From the NCBI GenBank assembly GCA_913776615.1, contig CAJYPK010000008.1:1-57424 (forward strand): 57,424 bases of DNA, given 5' to 3'. Made by a program: the position numbers and the translations under genes. This document shows positions 34,475 through 43,019 of this stretch, piece after piece. Position 1 is the stretch's first letter; every line of letters begins with the position of its first letter. The notes under the pieces are model-generated. The model was not told the DNA's origin. It did no database searches and saw nothing but the letters and a program-made list of their open reading frames with translations. This stretch comes from an uncultured Hymenobacter sp. GTDB lineage: Bacteria; Bacteroidota; Bacteroidia; Cytophagales; Hymenobacteraceae.

Positions 34475-35035
34475 CTACGCCCGCAGCCGCACACCCCGGT
34501 AAATTTCGGCCAGCGGCAGGGCCAGATCCAGGTCGGCCACGGTGAGCACGGCCTCCAGCCCGGTAAAGCCCAGCACATCGAGCCCGCCCTCGGCATTGCG
34601 CGAGCCCAGCGATACCCGGGCCGCAAACTCCGTGATCAGTACCACGTGCTGCACCGTCGGAATGGCATAGTATGCCTCGAATACTTCTTGAAAATGCGCT
34701 GGCATGGGGTGGGGGAGCACTTTCACCAGCAGCGTGGGATTGAGCAGGGTATCGCGGTATTCGTCGGCCAGCCGGAGCACCTTGCCGGTCACGAGCGCCG
34801 CGTCGGGGTAGGTAAATAGGCCGGCCCCGAGGGCGTGCACGCGGGTGGCGCTGCCCAGCACCGTCCAGCCCCGCTCCTGGGCCTGCTCGGCCAGCAGCAG
34901 GGCCGTGTTCTCGGCCAGCAGTAGATGCTCGGGCGTGGGCGCGGGCTGCGCAAACACCTGGCCGTCTAGGTAGTCGCTACGCTCGGGGGCTCGCCGTTCG
35001 GCCGCCAGGTAGTCCTTCTCCGCGTTGCTAAGCAT
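34475..35035 (-). CDS. Uma2 family protein with altered nuclease site
   Basis: PD-(D/E)xK fold protein of 186 residues, the Uma2/DUF820 family that is expanded in Hymenobacter and cyanobacteria. The overall pattern is kept: a YLDGQV start, GSATRVH, FTYPDAALV (Asp of the PD pair), NPTLLVKVL and IPTVQHVVLI. However the second acidic residue, normally Glu in VEVLS, is Lys here, and the D.G.K segment after it is lost. This suggests loss of cleavage activity. It is the last gene after lpxA and the ABC ATPase. Confidence 0.85.
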   Translation of the reverse strand: MLSNAEKDYLAAERRAPERSDYLDGQVFAQPAPTPEHLLLAENTALLLAEQAQERGWTVLGSATRVHALGAGLFTYPDAALVTGKVLRLADEYRDTLLNPTLLVKVLPHPMPAHFQEVFEAYYAIPTVQHVVLITEFAARVSLGSRNAEGGLDVLGFTGLEAVLTVADLDLALPLAEIYRGVRLRA

Positions 35036-35050
35036 AAAAGAAGCCGTTGC

Positions 35051-35683
35051 TTATTGAAAATCGGTGATGCGCACCTGCGCGTCGCAAAAGTCGTATTCGG
35101 CCGGCACGTTGGACGAGACAATGACGACCCGGCCATGGTCGCGCACGCGGGCTACGTGCTCCAGGTACCAGGCCGTACCCTGGGCGTCGAGGTTGGTGGT
35201 GGGCTCGTCGAGCAGCAGCAGCGGCGCGGCCGCGTACAGGGCCAGCCCCAGCTTGAGGCGCTGCTTCATGCCCGACGAAAACGTGCGTACTGCCTGGTGC
35301 CGCGCCTTGTGCAGGTACATAATCTCCACCAAGTCAGCAGTCGACACACCCGGCCGCAACGGCTTGAGCCGGGTGTGGAAGGCCAGCAGCTCCAGCAGGG
35401 TAAAGTCTTCGGGCAGTTCCAAGTAGGGCGCGCAGTAGGCGAGCTGGCGCGGCACTTCGGCCACGGGTAGCGGCTTTCCGCTGGGTTCCCACTCGTAGTG
35501 CACGACGCCTTCTGAAGGCAGCAGCTGGCCCGCTAAGATACTGAGCAGCGTGCTCTTACCTGCGCCATTGGGTCCCAGAATGGCCGTGGCTGAGTTGAAC
35601 TCAAAAGCATAGTTCAACCGCCGAAAAATCCACTGGCGGCCGTAGCGGCGGCCCAGGTCTTGCGCGTCAATTCGTAAAGCCAT
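35051..35683 (-). CDS. ABC transporter ATP-binding protein
   Basis: Single ATPase domain, 210 residues. Walker A GPNGAGKST at 37-45, signature FSSGMKQRL, Walker B LLLLDEPTTNLD. Residues LGRRYGRQWIFRRLNYAF and the short length are typical of lone ATPases placed after lpxA in Bacteroidota. No permease lies next to it, so the partner is elsewhere. Its stop is 15 bases ahead of the Uma2 start, so the two are probably on one transcript. Confidence 0.9.
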   Translation of the reverse strand: MALRIDAQDLGRRYGRQWIFRRLNYAFEFNSATAILGPNGAGKSTLLSILAGQLLPSEGVVHYEWEPSGKPLPVAEVPRQLAYCAPYLELPEDFTLLELLAFHTRLKPLRPGVSTADLVEIMYLHKARHQAVRTFSSGMKQRLKLGLALYAAAPLLLLDEPTTNLDAQGTAWYLEHVARVRDHGRVVIVSSNVPAEYDFCDAQVRITDFQ

Positions 35684-35684
35684 C

Positions 35685-35748
35685 AGCTTGTAGCGGCTAG
35701 CCCTTAGCTTGGTTCACCGAAAAAGCCAACGGCTAGCCGCTAAAAGCT
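35685..35748. repeat. TAGCTGTTAGC palindrome, copy 3 (short)
   Basis: TAGCGGCTAGC at 35691 and GCTAGCCGCTA at 35732 are exact inverted copies, with AGCTT / AAGCT at the outer ends. It fills the gap between lpxA and the ABC ATPase. Confidence 0.8.
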
Positions 35749-35763
35749 AACAGCTCAAAAAAA

Positions 35764-36570
35764 TTAGTCCGCGTTTTCCTCTGTTGAGCTCCCGCGGCTC
35801 GGGCCTTTGATAATGCCGCGGGCGGCCGAGCGCACAAACTGCGTAATCTCGTCGCGCTCGGGCGAGGGCGGTAGCTCGACCTCGATGCGGTTGAGCGACT
35901 CCGTCATGGGTAAGCCGCTGAGGTACAGCATCCGGTACATCTCGTGGATGGACGTTACCTGCTCTTCGCTAAAGCCCCGGCGGCGCAGCCCCACCGAGTT
36001 GACCCCGGCGTAGGTGAGCGGCTCGCGGGCAGCCTTCACGAAGGGCGGTACGTCTTTGCGTACCAGCGAGCCCCCGGCGATGAAGGCGTGCGCCCCGATG
36101 TTGGTAAACTGGTGAATGGCCGTGGTGCCACCGATGATGGCCCAGTCGCCCACCTGCACGTGGCCCGCCATCTGGGTGGCGTTGGAAATCACGCAGTGGT
36201 TGCCCACCAGGCAGTCGTGGGCAATGTGCACGTAAGCTTGCAGCAGGCAGTGGCTGCCCACCACCGTGCGGCCCCGGTCCACGGTGCCGCGGTTCACGGT
36301 CACGCACTCGCGCAGCACGGTGTAATCCCCGATGTGGGCCGTGGTCACCTCGCCGGCGAATTTCAAATCCTGCGGAATACCCGATACGACCGCACCCGGA
36401 AAAATCTGGCAGTTGGCCCCGATCCGCGCCCCGTCCATAATCGTCACGTTGGGCCCAATCCAGGTATTTTCACCAATCTCCACGTCGCCGTATATGGTAG
36501 TAAACGGCTCGACGGTAACTCCCGGCGCAAGCCGGGCGGCAGGGTGGATATGGGCGAGGGGAGAAAGCAT
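35764..36570 (-). CDS. lpxA: UDP-N-acetylglucosamine acyltransferase
   Basis: First enzyme of lipid A synthesis, which moves a 3-hydroxyacyl chain from ACP to UDP-GlcNAc. The 268 residues form a left-handed beta helix made of hexapeptide repeats (VEIGENTWIGPNVTI, ARIGANCQIFPGAVV). The catalytic His is in LQAYVHIAHDCLVGNHCVI, and GHVQVGDWAIIGG and GLRRRGFS are typical. It follows lpxC/fabZ in the usual order. Confidence 0.96.
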   Translation of the reverse strand: MLSPLAHIHPAARLAPGVTVEPFTTIYGDVEIGENTWIGPNVTIMDGARIGANCQIFPGAVVSGIPQDLKFAGEVTTAHIGDYTVLRECVTVNRGTVDRGRTVVGSHCLLQAYVHIAHDCLVGNHCVISNATQMAGHVQVGDWAIIGGTTAIHQFTNIGAHAFIAGGSLVRKDVPPFVKAAREPLTYAGVNSVGLRRRGFSEEQVTSIHEMYRMLYLSGLPMTESLNRIEVELPPSPERDEITQFVRSAARGIIKGPSRGSSTEENAD

Positions 36571-36575
36571 TTCTT

Positions 36576-36681
36576 TTAATTATGAATTATGAATTATGAG
36601 TTATGAATTATGAGAGTGATGAGTAAGCTGGTCGAAAGACGCCAGCAAACTCACAATTCATAATTCATAATTCATAATTAA
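36576..36681. repeat. AATTATGAATTATG palindrome, copy 1
   Basis: Tandem AATTATGAATTATGAGTT words on the left face CAATTCATAATTCATAATTAA on the right around a short loop. It fills the gap between lpxC/fabZ and lpxA. Confidence 0.9.
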
Positions 36682-36682
36682 A

Positions 36683-38080
36683 CTACACGTTGTCTTTGCG
36701 CACGATGGCGGCGCTCATTTCGGCGTCGCAGACTACTTTGCCGTTTACGAAGGCCTGGCCTTTCATTTTGGCGATGCCGCGCTTGATGGGGGCCGTGAGC
36801 TGGCAGTGGAAGATGACGGTATCGCCGGGCAGCACCTTCTTGCGGAAGCGCGCATTCTCAATACCCAGGAAGTACTGCCAATAGTTCTCGGGGTCGGGCA
36901 CGGTGTTCATCACCAGGATGCCGCCGGTTTGGGCCATAGCCTCGATCTGCAACACGCCGGGCATCACGGGGTTGCCGGGGAAGTGGCCCTGGAAGAAGGG
37001 CTCGTTCATGGTCACGTTCTTCACGGCCGTTACCATCTGCGCGTCGAGATGAATCACCTTGTCGAGCAGCAGGAAGGGGTAGCGGTGGGGCAGCACCTGC
37101 ATGATGCGGTTGATGTCCATCACCGGCTCGCGGCTGGGGTCGTACACCGGAATCGGGCTGGTTTTGTCTTCCAGCATCTTCTTCTTGATGCGCTTGGCAA
37201 AGGCCACGTTGGCGGCGTGCCCGGGGCGGGCGGCCAGAATCTGGCCCTTGAGCGGGCGGCCCACCAGGGCGAGGTCGCCCACAATGTCGAGCAGCTTGTG
37301 GCGGGCGGGCTCGTTTTTGTGGCGCAGGTCCACATTGTTGAGAATACCCTCTTTCTTCACCGAAACCTTGGGCTTGCCCAGCATGGCGGCCAGCTCGTCG
37401 AGCTCGTGCTCACCCACGGCGCGGTCTACCACCACGATGGCGTTGGAGAGGTCGCCGCCCTTGATGAGGTTCGACTTGTACAGGTACTCCAGCTCGTGCA
37501 AGAAGCAGAAGGTACGCGAGCTGGCAATCTCGCTCTCAAACTGATTGATGTCGGTGAGCGTGGCGTGCTGCGAGCCCAGCACCGGCGAGTTATAGTCTAC
37601 CATCACCGTGAGGCGGTAGTCGCTCAGGGGCAGGGCGGCGAGCTCCACGCCGCGCGCATTGTCCACGTAGCGGATGGTGTCGGGAATGACGTAGTAGTTG
37701 CGCAGCGCGTTCTGCTCCTCGAAGCCCACGGTGTGCAGGGCTTTGATAAACTCGGCCGACGAGCCATCCATAATGGGCGGCTCGGGGCCGCTGAGCTTGA
37801 TCAGCACGTTGTCGAGCTGCAAGCCGACCAGCGCGGCCAGGGTGTGCTCCACGGTGTTGACGCGGGCACCGTTTTGCTCGATGGTAGTACCGCGCGAGAG
37901 GTCCACTACGTTGTCGACGTCGGCGTCCACGATGGGCTCGCCGGGCAAATCGACGCGCTGAAACTTGTAGCCGTGGCCCACCGGGGCAGGGCAGAAGGTC
38001 ATGGTGGCTTCCGCGCCGGTGTGCAGCCCAATGCCCCGCACCGTGACGGGGGCCTTGATGGTGTGTTGTTTATCGTTCAT
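36683..38080 (-). CDS. lpxC/fabZ: Fused LpxC deacetylase and FabZ dehydratase
   Basis: A 465-residue fusion found across Bacteroidota. The N-terminal LpxC part (about 1-310) commits UDP-acyl-GlcNAc to lipid A; zinc ligands are His79 (NTVEHTLAAL) and the His/Asp of ARHKLLDIVGDLAL. The C-terminal FabZ part (about 325-465) is a 3-hydroxyacyl-ACP dehydratase with the catalytic QVLPHRYPFLLLD and FFQGHFPGNPVMPGVLQIE. The fusion joins the two enzymes that compete for 3-hydroxyacyl-ACP. Confidence 0.97.
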   Translation of the reverse strand: MNDKQHTIKAPVTVRGIGLHTGAEATMTFCPAPVGHGYKFQRVDLPGEPIVDADVDNVVDLSRGTTIEQNGARVNTVEHTLAALVGLQLDNVLIKLSGPEPPIMDGSSAEFIKALHTVGFEEQNALRNYYVIPDTIRYVDNARGVELAALPLSDYRLTVMVDYNSPVLGSQHATLTDINQFESEIASSRTFCFLHELEYLYKSNLIKGGDLSNAIVVVDRAVGEHELDELAAMLGKPKVSVKKEGILNNVDLRHKNEPARHKLLDIVGDLALVGRPLKGQILAARPGHAANVAFAKRIKKKMLEDKTSPIPVYDPSREPVMDINRIMQVLPHRYPFLLLDKVIHLDAQMVTAVKNVTMNEPFFQGHFPGNPVMPGVLQIEAMAQTGGILVMNTVPDPENYWQYFLGIENARFRKKVLPGDTVIFHCQLTAPIKRGIAKMKGQAFVNGKVVCDAEMSAAIVRKDNV

Positions 38081-38084
38081 TATC

Positions 38085-38179
38085 TAGCTGTTAGCTGATA
38101 GCTAGTAGCTGTTAGCTTTGGGGAAGAGCGGGCAATCCGATGCTAGTAAAAGCAGCTAACAGCTAACAGCTAGTAGCTA
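38085..38179. repeat. TAGCTGTTAGC palindrome, copy 4
   Basis: TAGCTGTTAGCTGATAGCTA and GTAGCTGTTAGCTTT on the left face AGCAGCTAACAGCTAACAGC and TAGTAGCTA on the right. It fills the lpxD-lpxC gap. Confidence 0.9.
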
Positions 38180-38202
38180 ACGGCCCAAATTCAGGTGCAA
38201 AG

Positions 38203-39243
38203 CTACGCCTTATCCGGCGCAGGCTGGCTTTTTTCGAGGGCGGTGAGGCGGCGTTCCAGCTCGGGCAGGCGGCGGTAGACGGCCGTGGCCCGCTGGTTTT
38301 CCTTGAGGCTGAAGGCGGGGTAGCCTTGCAGCACCTGGCCTTCTTCCTTGGTGGATTTTTGCACCCCGCTCTGGGCCGTGATGGTGGTGCGGTTGGCCAG
38401 CGCGATGTGGCCCACCAGGCCCACCTGCCCGGCCAGTACGCAGTAGTCGCCCACCTTGCTGGAGCCCGAAATGCCAGTCTGGGCCGCGATAACCGTGTGT
38501 TTGCCAATCTCCACGTTGTGGGCCAGCTGCACGAGGTTGTCGATTTTGGCACCCTGGCGCACCACCGTGCTGCCCATCGTGGCGCAGTCCACGGTAGCAT
38601 TGGCCCCGATGCTCACGTCGTCTTCGAGCACCACGTTGCCAATCTGCGGAATGGCCCGGTACGAGCCGTCGGGTTGGGGCGCGAAGCCGAAGCCGTCGGT
38701 GCCCACCACCGCCCCGGCCTTTACCACGCAGCGCTGGCCGATGACGGTGTCGGCGTAAATCTTGGCCCCGGCGTGGATGACGGAATTATCCCCGATGCGC
38801 ACCCGGTCGCCAATGTAGGCGTGCGGAAAAATGAGCACGTTTTCGCCAAGCACGCAATTTTCGCCCACGTAGGAAAACGCCCCCCGGTAGTGGCCCGCCC
38901 CGATGGTCGAGCTTGCGCCGATAAAGCTGGGCTGCTCCACGCCGCGCTTGCCCATGCGCGTGGCCTGGGCGTAAAATTCGAGCAGTTTGGTGAAGGCCGA
39001 GTAGGGGTCGGCCACCCGGATAAGGCTGGCGGCGACGGCCTGGCGCAAGGGTAGCTCGGGGCTGACAATGACGGCGGTAGCCCGCGTGGTGTACAAAAAA
39101 GGCTCGTACTTGGCATTTGCCAAAAAGGCCAGCGAGCCAGCGCCGGCCTCCTCAATCTTTGCCAGGCTCGATACGGTGGCCTCGGCGTCACCCTCTACGG
39201 TGCCGCCCACCACCTGGGCAATCTGACCAACGGTAAATTTCAT
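38203..39243 (-). CDS. lpxD: UDP-3-O-acylglucosamine N-acyltransferase
   Basis: Third acyl step of lipid A synthesis. The product has 346 residues with the LpxD uridine-binding N-terminal domain (MKFTVGQIAQVVGGTVEGDAE, SLAFLANAKYEPFLY) and a left-handed beta helix. The catalytic His is in NLVQLAHNVEIG; GTDGFGFAPQPDGSY is a signature, followed by a C-terminal helix (RLPELERRLTALEK). First gene of the lpx set. Confidence 0.96.
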   Translation of the reverse strand: MKFTVGQIAQVVGGTVEGDAEATVSSLAKIEEAGAGSLAFLANAKYEPFLYTTRATAVIVSPELPLRQAVAASLIRVADPYSAFTKLLEFYAQATRMGKRGVEQPSFIGASSTIGAGHYRGAFSYVGENCVLGENVLIFPHAYIGDRVRIGDNSVIHAGAKIYADTVIGQRCVVKAGAVVGTDGFGFAPQPDGSYRAIPQIGNVVLEDDVSIGANATVDCATMGSTVVRQGAKIDNLVQLAHNVEIGKHTVIAAQTGISGSSKVGDYCVLAGQVGLVGHIALANRTTITAQSGVQKSTKEEGQVLQGYPAFSLKENQRATAVYRRLPELERRLTALEKSQPAPDKA

Positions 39244-39270
39244 AGGGGGGCAAAAGTACGGGCGGGCGCG

Positions 39271-39657
39271 CTATCGAATGGCCGCCAGCGGCTGGCCGAA
39301 GTAGGCGTGCAGCTCCTCGTGCAGCCGCGCCACCAGGGCCGGATCGTCGAGCCGGTAATTATCGGGAATGCGCAGCGTAACGAGCGGCTTACCGCGCAGC
39401 TCCGGCCCAAACTTGGCCCGCAGGCGCTCGGCGTGCCGCTTTTCCATCACGAAAATGACCTCGGCCCAGCCCAGGTGGCCGGCGGTGACGCGCACCCGGG
39501 CCCCCGGCTCAGTGCCCGCCGAGCGGGCCAGTAGATAAGGGTGGTCGGCCAGCAGCCGCTCGGCCGTGAGGCTGCGCCAGCGGTTCTGGCTGCAAATGAA
39601 CAGGAGCTGGCGGGGGAGGGGCGCGGGGGCGTCGGACAAAGGATAAAAGCTTGGCAA
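39271..39657 (-). CDS. Low-molecular-weight protein tyrosine phosphatase family protein
   Basis: The 128-residue product has the CX5R phosphate loop CSQNRWRS at Cys22-Arg28 followed by LTAERLL, and a candidate acidic loop IPDNYRLDDP. This is the COG4551-like subgroup of predicted tyrosine phosphatases. No ATG precedes the active loop; a TTG at 39657, one base from the GH43 stop, is the likely start, which suggests translational coupling to GH43 above it. Substrates unknown. Confidence 0.8.
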   Translation of the reverse strand: MPSFYPLSDAPAPLPRQLLFICSQNRWRSLTAERLLADHPYLLARSAGTEPGARVRVTAGHLGWAEVIFVMEKRHAERLRAKFGPELRGKPLVTLRIPDNYRLDDPALVARLHEELHAYFGQPLAAIR

Positions 39658-39658
39658 G

Positions 39659-40660
39659 TTAGCGTTTGAGTGGCTGGGCGGGTACGCCCTGGGTCGTGAT
39701 TTTGACGGGTAGAATGCGGCCGCTCTTGTCGAAGTGCAGCTCGTCGAGGCACACTACGCGGTGGTTGCCGTCGGGGTCGCCGAGCGGGTGGCGGTGGTAG
39801 GCAATGTACCAGCGGTCGGTGCCCGGCACCTGAATAACCGCGTGGTGCCCCGCGCCGGTGCCCACTTGCAAATCCTGCTGCAAAATCTTGCCCACCCGCT
39901 CAAACGGCCCGAAGGGCGAATTGCCCACGGCGTAGGCCACCGAGTAGTCGGGGCCGGTCCAGCCGCCCTCACTCCACATGAAATAGTACTTACCCTGGCG
40001 GCGGAACATCACCGGTCCCTCGACGTAATTTTTCGGGGTAATGGATTTGAACACCGAGCCGTCGGCGTAGGGCACGAAGCCCGTAAAATCGTCCTTGAGC
40101 TGGGCGATGTTGCAGTGCTGCCAGCCGCCGTAAATGAGGTAGTACTTGCCGTCAACGTCCTTGAACACAAATTGGTCGATGGGCTGAGCCCCGTGCTCGA
40201 TGGTACCCACGAGCGGGCGCTTGAGGTAGTCTTTGAACGGCCCGGCCGGGTTGTCGGCCACGGCCACGCCGATGCCCCCCGGCGGCTCGTTGGGCTTTTC
40301 GGGATGGTAGTCGTTGGCCCCGAAAAAGAGGTAGTACTTGCCGCCCTTGGCCACGATGGCGGGGGCCCACATGGCCCGGTGCGCCCACTTTACGCTGGCC
40401 GTGTCGAGCACGCGCGGGTGCTTGGTCCAATGCACGAGGTCGGGCGAAGAAAACGCATCCAGAAACACCTGCTGCTCATACGGGGCGGAGTAGGTGGGAT
40501 AAATCCAGTACTGCGAGCCGAAGATGGCCGCCTCCGGATCGGCGTACCAGCCGGGAAAAATCGGGTTGCCCGACCGGGCGGGTACCGTGGCGGGCTGCTG
40601 GGCCGCGACGGCGCGGCAGGCCAGCGCCCCGGCCAGGGTGAGCAGCAAGTTTCTGAGCAT
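39659..40660 (-). CDS. Secreted glycoside hydrolase family 43 protein
   Basis: From the ATG at 40660 the product has 333 residues and a signal peptide (MLRNLLLTLAGALACRAVAA). The five-bladed propeller has the three GH43 acids: Asp41 (GWYADPEA), Asp162 (QPIDQFVF) and Glu214 (YVEGPVMF). Members act on arabinans, xylans or galactans in the periplasm or outside the cell. It is divergent from a sialate O-acetylesterase gene, so both probably serve polysaccharide use. Confidence 0.92.
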   Translation of the reverse strand: MLRNLLLTLAGALACRAVAAQQPATVPARSGNPIFPGWYADPEAAIFGSQYWIYPTYSAPYEQQVFLDAFSSPDLVHWTKHPRVLDTASVKWAHRAMWAPAIVAKGGKYYLFFGANDYHPEKPNEPPGGIGVAVADNPAGPFKDYLKRPLVGTIEHGAQPIDQFVFKDVDGKYYLIYGGWQHCNIAQLKDDFTGFVPYADGSVFKSITPKNYVEGPVMFRRQGKYYFMWSEGGWTGPDYSVAYAVGNSPFGPFERVGKILQQDLQVGTGAGHHAVIQVPGTDRWYIAYHRHPLGDPDGNHRVVCLDELHFDKSGRILPVKITTQGVPAQPLKR

Positions 40661-40851
40661 GTGAAAAGCTGGAAAAGGAAGCCGCGCGCGGCCCGGTGGG
40701 AATAGCAAACGATGCCCCGAAGATATTGGCCGCCGCCCGTGCGCCCGGCCGGACCGGGTGATAAGTGCGGCGGGGGGGCTCATATTCGCGAAAAAAAACG
40801 CCGGCCGTTGCGGCTGGCTACTTCACTTCGCAGCCTTTTCCACTGCATCTT

Positions 40852-42849
40852 ATGCTTCGCTTAACCCTGCCCTGCGCTGCTGGCTTGCTGCTGGCCGCGC
40901 CCTTTGCCCACGCCACCGTACGCTTACCGGCCCTGGTGGGCAGCCACATGGTACTCCAGCGCGACCGGCCGGTGCCGGTGTGGGGCTGGGCCGCGCCGGG
41001 CGAGCAGGTGAGCGTCACGTTTCGGGGAAAGACCTACGCGGCCTCGGCTCCCGACGCCAGCGGTCGCTGGCAGGCCACGTTGCCCGCCACGCCCGCCGGC
41101 GGCCCCTATGAGCTGACGGTGCAGGGCCAGAATACCATCGCGCTGACCGACGTGCTGGTGGGCGACGTGTGGCTGGCCTCGGGCCAGTCGAACATGCAGA
41201 TGCCCCTGAAGGACCGCCCCGGCGGCTACCAGCCCGTGCAGCAGGCCGACCAGGAAATTGCCGCTGCCAACTGGCCCAGCATCCGCTTCTTCACGGTAAG
41301 TCAAACCGTGGCCTACCACCCGCAGGCCGAAGTAGCGGGCACCGGCTGGCAGGTGTGCAGCCCGGCCACGGTGGCCCAGCTTTCGGCGGTGGCGTATTTT
41401 TTCGGCCGCGACTTGCACCAGCGCTACCACGTGCCGGTGGGACTGCTCGTGAGCAGCTGGGGCGGCACGCCCGCCGAGGCCTGGACCAGCGCCGAGGGGC
41501 TGCAAGCGCTGCCGGTTTTTGCCCCGCAAATAGCCGACTTCGCCCGCCGTACGACCAACCTCAACGACGACCAGCGGGCTTACGAAACCCGGCAGCGCGA
41601 GCTGCTGCGCAACGCCCGCGCCTACGACCGCGGCTACCTGCCCGGCGGCCAAACCTGGGCCAGCCCCACCCTGGATGCCCACGCTTGGCCCACCCTCGCG
41701 CTGCCCGGCCTCTGGGAAGGCGCGCCGGGGCTGGCCAATTACGACGGGGTGGTTTGGTTTAGAAAAGAAATTGACTTGCCCGCCGAGCTGGCTAGCCAGC
41801 CACTCACCCTCACGCTGGGCAAGATCGACGACGCGGATAGCACCTACCTCAACGGCGTGCGGGTGGGCTACGCCAGCGGCTACAACCAGCTGCGTCGCTA
41901 CCCCGTGCCCGCCGGGCTGCTGCGGCCGGGCCGCAACGTCATCGCCGTACGCGTCGTGGATACGGGCGGGGGGGGCGGCATTACCGGCGAGCCCAAGGAG
42001 CTGCTGCTGAGTCCTGCCAACGGTGCGCCCGGCGTGCCGCTGGCGGGGCCGTGGCAGTACCAATTGGGCCTCGACCCGCAGTTGCAGCCCGTGCCCCCGG
42101 TGCCCGGGGGCGGGCAGCACGCGCCCACGGCCCTCTACAACGGCATGATTGCCCCGCTCCAGCCCTTCGCGCTTAAGGGGGTGATCTGGTACCAAGGGGA
42201 AAGCAACGCCGACCGGGCCGAGCAGTACCGCACGCTGTTTCCGGCCCTCATCGCCGACTGGCGCCACAAGTGGCAGGCCGAGCTACCCTTTCTGTTCGTG
42301 CAGCTGGCTAGCTTCATGCCCGCCCAGCCCATGCCTACTGAGTCGGCCTGGGCCGAGCTGCGCGAGGCGCAGGCGCTTACCCTGCAAGTGCCCGGGACCG
42401 GCATGGCCACCGCCATTGACATCGGCGAGGCGGCCGACATTCACCCCCACAACAAGCAGGAGGTCGGTCGCCGCCTGGCGCTGGCGGCCCGCCGCGTGGC
42501 CTACGGCGATAAAAAGGTGGTCGCCAGCGGCCCAACCTACGCCAGCATGGCCGTGGCGGGCAATACCATCCGCCTGAAATTCAGCCAGCCCCACGCGGGC
42601 CTCGCCGTTACAAACGGCCCCGCGCTGCAAGGCTTCGCCGTGGCGGGGGCCGACCACAAATTTTACTGGGCCACGGCCCGGCTCGAAGGCAAGGAAGTGG
42701 TGGTGCAAAGCTCCGAAGTACCTCAGCCCGTAGCCGTCCGCTACGACTGGGCCGACAATCCGAATGGCAATCTCATCAATAAAGAGGGTTTGCCCGCCGT
42801 GCCCTTCCGCACGGATAATTGGCCGCTGAGTACAGCGGGCAATCAGTAG
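40852..42849 (+). CDS. Sialate O-acetylesterase family SGNH hydrolase
   Basis: From the ATG at 40852 the product has 665 residues with a signal peptide (MLRLTLPCAAGLLLAAPFAHA). The SGNH active site has Ser113 in GQSNMQM and the Asp529/His531 pair in DIHPHNKQEVG. A jelly-roll-like insert (about 275-390, WFRKEIDLPAELA...) splits the catalytic domain, as in the Bacteroidota enzymes. These remove O-acetyl groups from sialic acid or from plant xylan. The divergent GH43 gene suggests the plant-polysaccharide role. Confidence 0.93.
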   Translation: MLRLTLPCAAGLLLAAPFAHATVRLPALVGSHMVLQRDRPVPVWGWAAPGEQVSVTFRGKTYAASAPDASGRWQATLPATPAGGPYELTVQGQNTIALTDVLVGDVWLASGQSNMQMPLKDRPGGYQPVQQADQEIAAANWPSIRFFTVSQTVAYHPQAEVAGTGWQVCSPATVAQLSAVAYFFGRDLHQRYHVPVGLLVSSWGGTPAEAWTSAEGLQALPVFAPQIADFARRTTNLNDDQRAYETRQRELLRNARAYDRGYLPGGQTWASPTLDAHAWPTLALPGLWEGAPGLANYDGVVWFRKEIDLPAELASQPLTLTLGKIDDADSTYLNGVRVGYASGYNQLRRYPVPAGLLRPGRNVIAVRVVDTGGGGGITGEPKELLLSPANGAPGVPLAGPWQYQLGLDPQLQPVPPVPGGGQHAPTALYNGMIAPLQPFALKGVIWYQGESNADRAEQYRTLFPALIADWRHKWQAELPFLFVQLASFMPAQPMPTESAWAELREAQALTLQVPGTGMATAIDIGEAADIHPHNKQEVGRRLALAARRVAYGDKKVVASGPTYASMAVAGNTIRLKFSQPHAGLAVTNGPALQGFAVAGADHKFYWATARLEGKEVVVQSSEVPQPVAVRYDWADNPNGNLINKEGLPAVPFRTDNWPLSTAGNQ

Positions 42850-42882
42850 CGGTGTGCTATTGTAAGCAGGTAATTATAAATA

Positions 42883-42977
42883 AACTAACCGTCATGCTGA
42901 GCTTGCCGAAGCATCTCGCCCGCACCGTTGAACAAGGCGAGTGAGATGCTTCGGCAAGCTCAGCATGACGGTTAGTT
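42883..42977. repeat. GTCATGCTGA palindrome, copy 4
   Basis: Perfect 35-base arms at 42883-42917 and 42943-42977. It has the GAGCTTGCCGAAGCATCTC core with one extra C compared with copies 1 and 2. It lies between convergent genes. Confidence 0.93.
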
Positions 42978-43019
42978 AAAAAAGACGTAGCCGTCGCGTC
43001 AACTTTTGTAAGAGGCTCC

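Noticed and set aside
34475..35035. Defence-system nuclease suggested by Uma2
   Set aside because: No partner defence genes are present and its nuclease residues are altered.
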